Below are positions 56,622 to 64,000 of a DNA stretch of 64,000 bases, piece by piece. Position 1 is the first letter of the stretch. Each line of letters opens with the position of its first letter. Under the pieces are notes generated by a model. The model saw only the letters and a list, made by a program, of their open reading frames with translations, searched no databases and had not been told where the DNA came from. This stretch comes from Chimonanthus salicifolius (taxonomy: Eukaryota; Streptophyta; Magnoliopsida; Laurales; Calycanthaceae): assembly GCA_013350335.1 (NCBI GenBank), contig CM023539.1, forward strand, positions 11,594,302 to 11,658,301, written 5' to 3'. Both the position numbers and the translations under genes were made by a program.

Positions 56622-59139
56622 TGTAATGCCATATCCCGTTACGGGCTCATTATCTCCGAAATACCTCAAAAATCACAAAAGACGGATATCGGGTATAATA
56701 ATTTTTTTTTAAAACGGAGTAACTACTTTCCGCTCAACAAACCACTAGAACTAGGAAACATAATGAACCACAAGTATAAAATAATCAAAGTGGTTATATA
56801 CTCATCCAAACAAACATGTGATATTGAGTCCATGCAGCTAAAATTTCTCAAATTTAAAACATAACATAAACATAAACTTCTATTCGCTACTTCTCCTCTC
56901 CATGTACTTACTCAAAGGGCCCGCCTGTCCCCTCTGCGATCGGGGCACCGAAAGGTAAGGGGTGAGCAAACCAGCCCAATTAAGGGATAAAAACATACCA
57001 TATATTAGCAATATAGTTGTAGATCACATATGTAAAGGGCAGTGAACATCATAAGTGAATAAATATTCATGCCTACGGTACTCAACTACCCTATTAACTA
57101 TGTTTCCAGTAACAAAACCCAATATATCATCTTCATAACTCACAATGGTCCCCTAACAACTCTGTTCCTCCTATTGATACAATCGGGAGACCATACAATA
57201 TGCCACTGCCACAACCACCAGAATGCAACGGAGATACCCACATCTCCTATGAGGGTCTCGACCGCCAAAGCATGACGGGGAAGCCAACCTCAAGGGTAGG
57301 CACCTCGACCACCGGAATGCAAAAGGGAGACAAGCATCCCCTGTGGGGGTCTTGACCGCCGGAGCACAACGGGGAAGTCCTCCCGACAACCAACTCATCA
57401 CATCATCATAAGCATGTATACATATGAATAGTCTCTTCAATGCATGCACACGAGGTCACAAACATGTATAACAACGAGGATACTCTTATACAACCAACTC
57501 AAAATCAACAACATAGTTTATCATGCGAGTCAGAAGTATACAATGAGTTACTTAATCACGCATATCTACACTCAACACTATTTCATTAACATTTAGTGAA
57601 CAGACACTCCAAACATCATCAACAGTTTTCAAGTGATATATATTCAATTATCAAATTGTCTAATTAAAATTCTCTACGACGCACTTAGATAACAGAAGTA
57701 CACCCGAGCGAACCCCCTGCCACATACTTATTTCAACAGTTTTCCCTTATCAAGTGGCTAAACAAAAAGAGGGTTACACTCGAGTAACTCTACGTCCAAA
57801 AATAATGGCTTGAATATATGCAGTGCATCCTAAAATAGTGATAAGTCCCTCACCGTGTGTGTGGAGACGAAAGTCCAAAGCAAGTAAGTTGCTTGTTGGG
57901 TTGAAGGGAGTTCAATCTGTTGAAAAAAGGAAGAATGGATGAGTAATTAAGACAAAATGGGTTAAAAATGAGGCCGGGGAGAAAGCGGGACTAAAACTGG
58001 GCCGGTCCCAAAACGGGCCGAAGTCGGCCGGGTCTGAAAACGGGCGAGGTATGAAAACGGGTTTTGAAAATAGGCCGGGTCTGAAAACTGGGACAAGGTG
58101 GATTGGGCCGAAGAGCTAGGCCTGCCAAACGTGGGCTGGATCAAGTTTAGGCCTGGTTGGGCAGGACAAGATCTGGGCCTGGTTACACCGAACCAAGTCT
58201 GGGCCTGGTTGGGCCTGACCAGGTCTGGGTCGGGTCGGGTCTGGGCCAATGGACTGAGTAGTTGGGTCGCCACTCAAGCCCAAGGATTGGGTTGACTCAG
58301 AAAATCCCGACTGAGTTAACTTGGCACTCGGCTGAGCAACCACGTAACTCAACTAAGTTGGAGGGAAAAATCGGAGAAAATCACGGAAAATCCAAGAAAA
58401 GAGGAAAATGAGGGAAAAGGTGGAAAAATTGTGTAAATGCAGAGAAAATGAAGAAAAGGAAAATGGAAAACAAGGTAAACCGAGCAAAAGCATGGAAATC
58501 GAAGAAAGGAAAAGGGAAATACGGGGAAATCGAGTAAAGGCGTGGAAAATCGAAGAAGGAAAAAGGAACACAGGGAAAAACCGAGAGAAATCCTGGAACA
58601 GAAGGCAAGGAAAACCGAGAAAAGGGGAGAGAAACAGAAGGGAAAAAAGAAGGTGGCTCAGTAGGAGATCGAGAAGGTGAAAGAAGAAGAAACTGAGAGA
58701 GAGGGAGAGGAGAGAGTTACCAAGAGAGAGATCGAGAAGAAGAAGATGAGGGCCACGGTTTTGGGGGGCGGCGGCACTATAGCGTGAGCGGCTACAGTGT
58801 TGCGGAAATGGTAGGGTTTATAAAGGTTAGGGATTAGGGTTTTAGCTTCTTCTTTTCTTTGGCTTTTCAAAATCTTTTCAGAAGAGTAGAAAAAAGGATC
58901 GAAGAAAGAATCCGAAAGATTTCGGGTGAGAAAACGTGTGACTTTTGAACAATTTTTTATGATAAATACGAAATAATGATAAAATTACCAAAATGCCCTT
59001 CGAGTTACGGAACTCGAAAATAGGCAAACTGGGCCCACCACCGCGCCTACACTCTCCTCACTGCTACCATGGTCTCGAAAACAACTCGGAGTTCCGAAAA
59101 TGTCTCCAAAAATTAGAAATTACAGGATGGGTCATTACA
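56622..59139 (-). mobile_element. 5' LTR of the nested Tekay/Del chromovirus
   Basis: This 2518-bp LTR starts TGTAATGCCATATCCC and ends GGGTCATTACA on the plus strand. It contains the same 47-bp repeat array, the GGGCCTGGTTGGGC-rich block and the A/G-rich tract as the other LTR. The two LTRs differ by many substitutions and small indels, so the insertion is not recent. Confidence 0.92.
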
Positions 59140-60714
59140 TGAGACTTCCCACTATTTGCTTGTAAAGAGTGCTATCAACTTTCTTTCCGTCGGGATCTTT
59201 CATGAGCTTTAAACCCAGTTCCGCTGATGTACCCACTGAAATGCAATTTTGCATTTGATACATGTTAAAAACATCACAAACATATTTTTTCTACGATATG
59301 AAGATACCAAAAGAAGATTGTACTACTTTGATGCCAAGGAAGTAGTACATCATGCCAAGATCAGACATGTCGAACTCAGTCATCATCGATTATTTGAAAT
59401 CATTAGATATAGCACTATCATTTCACGTGTAAATCAAAGCATCCACATATAAGCATACAATAAGTAGTTGCCCTGTAGTTCCCGATTTTATAAATAATGT
59501 ATGCTCATATGGGCACTTTTCAAAGTCTGACTTTAAAAAATATGCAGCTATACAACTGTACCAGGCTCGGGGAGCTTGCTTTAGCCCATATAAAACCTTT
59601 CATAACTTTTATACTTTCTTCTCATTCCCCTGTTGCACATATCCTCGAGGTTGATCAACATAAATTTGTTTTTGCAAATCAACATGTAAGAATGCAGATT
59701 TCAGGTCCAATTGGAAGATGGGCCATGAGTTTTGTGCTGCCAATACAAGTACCAAGTGGATGGAATCATGCCTTACAACTGGAACAAAAACCACTTTGTA
59801 GTCGATGCCGAATTCTTGCTTATAGCCTTTTGAAACTAGGCGTGCTTTGTAAACTTTGCCTTCTGCATTTAGCTTTGTTTTGAAGAGCCACTTGACACCA
59901 ATCGACTTATGCCCTTGGGGAAGTGTTGTCAATTCCCAAGTGTTGTTTTTCAATGGTTGTGATCTCTTCATCCATAGCTTTCTGCCATTTTGGTTCTCTG
60001 ACAGCATTTTAAAATACAATAGGATCACAATCTGAAAATAGAGCAAAATGTGTTAGTGGATCATCTGAAGGAATCAATTCCACTTACTTTATAATCTTGC
60101 ATCCATGCCAGTCTCCTCTTGATGCGTTGAGGCCGTGAACTTGGTTCAGATTCTTCTTCATAGGCTGAAGGACTTGATAAGTATGTGGGAGATGCATTTG
60201 GTTATTGCGGTGCACCAATTATAATCTCAGGAGGGCTTGAGAAGCTCATGGACTCAGAATGTGGTGGTTGTTGTTCACCAACTATAGTTGAGGATGATTT
60301 TCTTCATCATCACCATCAAAATTCACTAGAATGTGCTACCCTGGATTATTAACAGCCCATGTCCACATCTTTTCTTCATCAAATATTACATCTCAGCTGA
60401 TGACGATCTTTTTGGTGACAGGATTATATAATTTATATGCTTTTAGATGCTTACTAACCCCGATAAAAATACACTTTTCTCCTTTGTCATCGAGATTTTT
60501 CCTCTTCTCATCTGGAACATGTGCATATGCTATGCACCCAAAATTCCGCAAGTGATCAACACTTGGTTTTCTGCCACTCCATGATTCTTCGGGCATCATA
60601 TTTTTTACAGCTTTTGTAGGGCTCCTATTCAATAGATAAATACTCGACAAGATTGTCTCGGCCTGAAACGCTTCGGAAGAAATGTACTATTCAGTATACT
60701 TCGCACCATGTTTA
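59140..60714 (-). pseudogene. Nested copia, integrase and reverse transcriptase part
   Basis: This continues the copia of 48009-48886 on the other side of the Tekay insertion. The frame 60650-60393 is the end of the integrase region: YLLNRSPTKAV, FGCIAYAHVPDEKR, LDDKGEKCIFIG. The frame 60046-59609 is RT: NNTWELTTLP, GVKWLFKTKLNAEGKVYKARLVSKGYKQ, FQLDLKSAFLHVDL. Further RT follows to 59140 with stops. The catalytic loop near 59,430 reads YVDALIY (usual YVDD), then MSDLGMMYYFLGI and finally YKQIVGSLM. The element is cut at 60715 by a second LTR element. Confidence 0.88.
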
Positions 60715-63094
60715 TGTAACACCCCAATTTCTCAACAATATGAATATTTACGAAAATGCCACTGGATTGGTGAATTTAATAAATGTGATTGTAAATGAGA
60801 AAATTGTGGGGCCCATTGTTCAAATTATGACCTTATGAACATAGTATAAGGGTCAATTTATCATGAATGGGTAATGAACATCAAATTGGGTCAATATGAT
60901 TAATTGGGTCAAAGGACCCAATTGGGACCAATACGTCATAATGGACTTGTTTGACCATTGGTTGAGCCCAAATTAAATGGGGTTAAGTTGAATTGATTGG
61001 AAATTATGTGGAGCATAAATGGGTAGGCTTGATGCACATGTGAAAACCAAATGCAAATGACTAAAACAACCCATAAATGGGTCATGGAGTCAAAACGGGT
61101 CAACAAGCTAAATGGGGACCCAATGGATTGGTTTGACCGTGTTGACCATGAGGTTGAGTTGGATTGGAATGAGTTGCAATTAAATTAAATGGTTGGGTTG
61201 ACTCAAGTGTAATAAATGTATGGTATTTAATGTGGTGAGTTAAGCCATTAAGTTAGTTGAGTCAAAATGGAAATCAAAGGGGCTGTAAAATCAGTGAGGT
61301 GAAGGGAATATGAGAAGGTGTCTTGGTCTCAAACAAACCAAAACAAGTCCCACACGTTGGGGACTTGTAATGGTAGTTTCCATGCATAATGTTAAATGGA
61401 ATTGAATGAGAATGAGATAAACATCTCATGGTGATATGGAGGGGTTTCCATCTCATATGGAAACCCAAGCCTCCAACGTTGGGATGCCAATGGGTGCATT
61501 GTTTGGCAGCAAGTGTCTCATTGGTATGAGCAAGATTTAATGAGGATTAAATGGGTGATATGCGGTTGTTTAACAAAAGAACCAACACCATCACTTGGCC
61601 GAATTGGTCATTGCAAAACCTTAGGATTCTCATCTCTCTCCCTCTCTCAAGAACACCCCTCCTTGATTGAACCAGCTAGTGGTGTCTTCACCAATTGATC
61701 AAGCATACATCCGGCTAGGGACTAAGGAAGAAGAAAGGAAACAAAAGGGAAGGAAGTAAAGATCAAAGGCAAGAGAGAAACAAAGGAATTTGGTAAGTAT
61801 TTCCATTGAATTTTGTTTAATAAGATGGGAGAAATGGAACATGTTTTGGGCCATGGGTATGGCCGAATGCATCAAGGTTTAAACCTTGGGTAATGGTGGT
61901 TTAAAAATGATAAAATGGATCATTGGGTTCGGCCACCTTGGATGGCTGAACCCCATGAAATTATTTGGGTGTTTTGATGGTTTTTGGAGGCTAAAAACCA
62001 TGCAAAAATGATGGAGAATTGTATGTGATTAAGATGCAAGATAAAGGATTTTGAATCAGGGATTTAAAGGTCATGATTTGGTCATGTACGGCTGAATTAA
62101 TCAATGGTTTAAAATAGTATGATGAGGTGTAAAAGATGGAAAAACATGGAAAGTGGCCGAACCCCATGAAATTTATTTGGTAGGCTGATGGTTTTGAAGG
62201 CTACAAACCATGTAAGATCATGGAGGTTGGTACATGTTTGATGAAGCAAGTAGTTGTTAAAAAAGTGTTTGAATTATAGGCCATAGGGTTGGGCCAATGA
62301 GTATGGCCGAACCCCATGAAATTATATGATTATTGTATGGTGATTTTGATGGTTTTAAGAGATAAAAACCTTACAAGATTATGGTGTTTTTATGGGAATT
62401 AAATGAATATAAGTTTGCTGTTTCGGGTTGGCCATTGGATGGCTGAACCATGTGGTTAATATGGCTAAAGGGTAGAGTCCAATTGGTATATAAATAATGG
62501 AATCATTGAGCAAAAGAACCATAAGGGTTCGGCCATGTGTATGGCCAAACCCCATGGACTGTTTTGATGGGAGATTTGGATTAAAATTATGTTGGAAGCT
62601 AAGGTTTGTTTTACGTTTTTGTTCTAAGAAACACCTATGCTTAGTTATGGATCTAATATTAATTTGATCAACCATGATAATGAGGGAAAGTAGGACAAAA
62701 ATAAGATTGGTGAGGTTCGGCCATGAAATATGGCCGAACCCCACTAATGGTCATTGGTGACCCTAGTGTGTAGTTACTAATGTTGATGGATGGACTTAGT
62801 GGTTAATTTATATGTATGTATGAATGATGTAAAGGACCAAACTAAGGTGGTTTGGATATGGACCTTGGAGTTTAAGGAAAATTAAACAAAAGGTCAGCCT
62901 AGATGGCATAAAGGTAATTATGGATGTAATGATCAAAGATGAAATGATCATAGGATCGGATATATAACCCCACAAGATGGTATATGAGACCTAAACATGA
63001 TTAGGAATCAAGTAGATTAAGTATTGATTTGTTGTTACATAACAAGGTAACGGAACGTGAACGGCGTGCGAGTCGTGATTGATGAACACCGTAA
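60715..63094 (+). mobile_element. LTR of a second 4-kb-LTR-type element (relative of 1612-5638)
   Basis: Starts TGTAACACCCC at 60715, inside copia sequence, and follows the first LTR closely in layout. It has an ATTTACG...ATGCC string near the start, GGGTCAAA-rich text, hairpins at 61343-61368 and 61442-61466, a CTCTCTCCCTCTCTC tract, and GGTTCGGCC palindromes at 61925-61953, 62286-62314, 62425-62449, 62525-62552 and 62714-62740. Clear similarity stops near 63,090 after AGTCGTGATTGATG. The far end is outside the window, so whether it is solo or part of a full element is unknown. Confidence 0.8.
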
Positions 63095-64000
63095 AATTAC
63101 AATTTTACCCTTTAATATTAGATTAATTAGTCCTTATTTTATAAATATTAGATATGTTTATGGTTGTTTTTAGTTTTATAGTTTATTTGGAGAAATATAA
63201 AAAAAAAAGAAAATAAAATTAAAAAAAATGATAAAAAGTCAAAAATACGGTCGACGTCAATTTCAAAATGGTCAGGTCAAATTGGTTAAACCAGTTTGGG
63301 TCTCAGAACCTATAACTTTCTACACTCGTGTAATGAATATTTCATTTTCCAAATTCAAGTGAAAGTTGAGTTTTATCTGCCAACCCCTCTCATTTATTGT
63401 CGATCGGGATGCCTGTCACTTGAAGAAAAGCCTTACCATTTCTTTTTCTTCTTCTATTTTCTTTTCTATTCTTTTCTTTTATCTGTTTGCAGGAATTATT
63501 ACGCGAGAAAAAGAGAAGACTGATAGAAGATAGAAAAAAAAAATTAGAGTTAAACGGCATCCATGAAAAGCACACAGACACAGCCAGCAGCCAAGAAGCT
63601 GAAACCAGCACAGCAGCCGAACACGGACAGCGGCTGTGATCTCAGGGCCGAAAACAGAATCAGTCTGCTGTTCACACACAGTAGACAGCAGTCCGGGCAG
63701 CACGGCCTAGTCCTTTAGGCCTGTTTTCCGACGAGCAGGTAGCGGCAAGCAGCTGAGACGGCAACAGCAGACAACAGCAGCCGGCTGAAGCAGCAGCGAT
63801 GCAGGAGGCAGCTGCGAAGAGAAAAAAAGAGTAGCAGCCGAGTAAACAGCAGATAGAAGAGATGGAACAGCTGCAGTCCAAGCAGAGGGCAGCCAGCGTC
63901 CAATGTCGGAATCGCTGAAGCAGCCCGCTGAAGAGAACAGCCAGCTGAACGGCAGCCAGCTGAGGTGAATAGCAGCCGGTTCGAATAGAGGCAGAGCAAC
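63095..64000. other. Unassigned end region with CAGC-rich tract
   Basis: This does not match the first LTR at the corresponding place. 63,180-63,240 is A-rich and 63,430-63,490 is pyrimidine-rich. From about 63,570 to the end the plus strand is crowded with CAGCAG, CAGCCAGC and GCAGCCG words. The reading frames across it (Cys/Leu/Ser-rich on the minus strand) follow from this composition and match no family I know. It may be an insertion in the LTR or its divergent 3' half. Confidence 0.45.

Noticed and set aside
63390..63999. Cys/Leu-rich minus-strand frames resembling small secreted proteins
   Set aside because: They follow from the CAGC-rich composition; several frames overlap and none has a convincing signal peptide and cysteine pattern.

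Overview
This window is nuclear DNA from a flowering plant. It is AT-rich and dominated by plant LTR retrotransposons: Tekay/Del-type chromoviruses with initiator-Met-tRNA primer sites, and Ale-, Tork- and TR-GAG-like copia elements. It also holds tRNA-derived SINEs, TRIMs and MITEs, and one intron-containing receptor-like protein gene with signal peptide, extracellular LRRs, one membrane span and no kinase. The species cannot be named from the sequence.

The only host gene I can support is an LRR receptor-like protein (RLP) on the minus strand, running from an ATG at 44139 to a TGA at 10348. Exon 1 (43785-44139) carries the signal peptide, the LRR N-cap and the first LRR. The last exon (10348-12176) carries most LRRs, the island domain, the membrane span and a short tail. 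Between them lie seven copies (A to G) of a 153-nt, phase-1 symmetric exon encoding two LRRs. Six of these copies, A to F, sit in two near-identical halves of a 4.44-kb tandem duplication. Four copies (A, B, D, E) keep a CAG acceptor. Three (C, F, G) have CAA, and the next AG one base later would give an immediate stop. Exon 1 + A + B + D + E + last exon is an open frame of 931 codons by my arithmetic.

Left flank (1-10347): a roughly 1.14-kb tandem duplication, interrupted by a 4.03-kb solo LTR (1612-5638, 5-bp target duplication GTAGC) full of hairpin-forming palindromes. A SINE with clean target duplications lies at 9904-10075. Intron of the RLP (12177-43784): a Tork-type copia remnant (14781-16717, minus), an Ale-type copia (16718-21562, plus), a second Ale fragment (21563-about 23000), a gag-only copia element (24154-26938, minus), a solo LTR with paralogous empty sites (27558-28004), three TRIM copies, a SINE and a non-autonomous gypsy-like element (37585-42420).

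Upstream of the RLP (44140-64000): a hairpin, a foldback hAT-like MITE with 8-bp target duplication (46725-47096) and a nested retrotransposon stack. In the stack, a minus-strand copia element (3' LTR at 48009-48299, RT and integrase at 59140-60714) is split by a 10.25-kb Tekay chromovirus (48887-59139). The chromovirus itself carries a 378-bp GATATCGGCC-type insertion (50499-50876). The copia is cut again at 60715 by a relative of the first solo LTR, which runs towards the window end. All retroelement coding regions seen are broken by stops, frameshifts or loss of catalytic residues.
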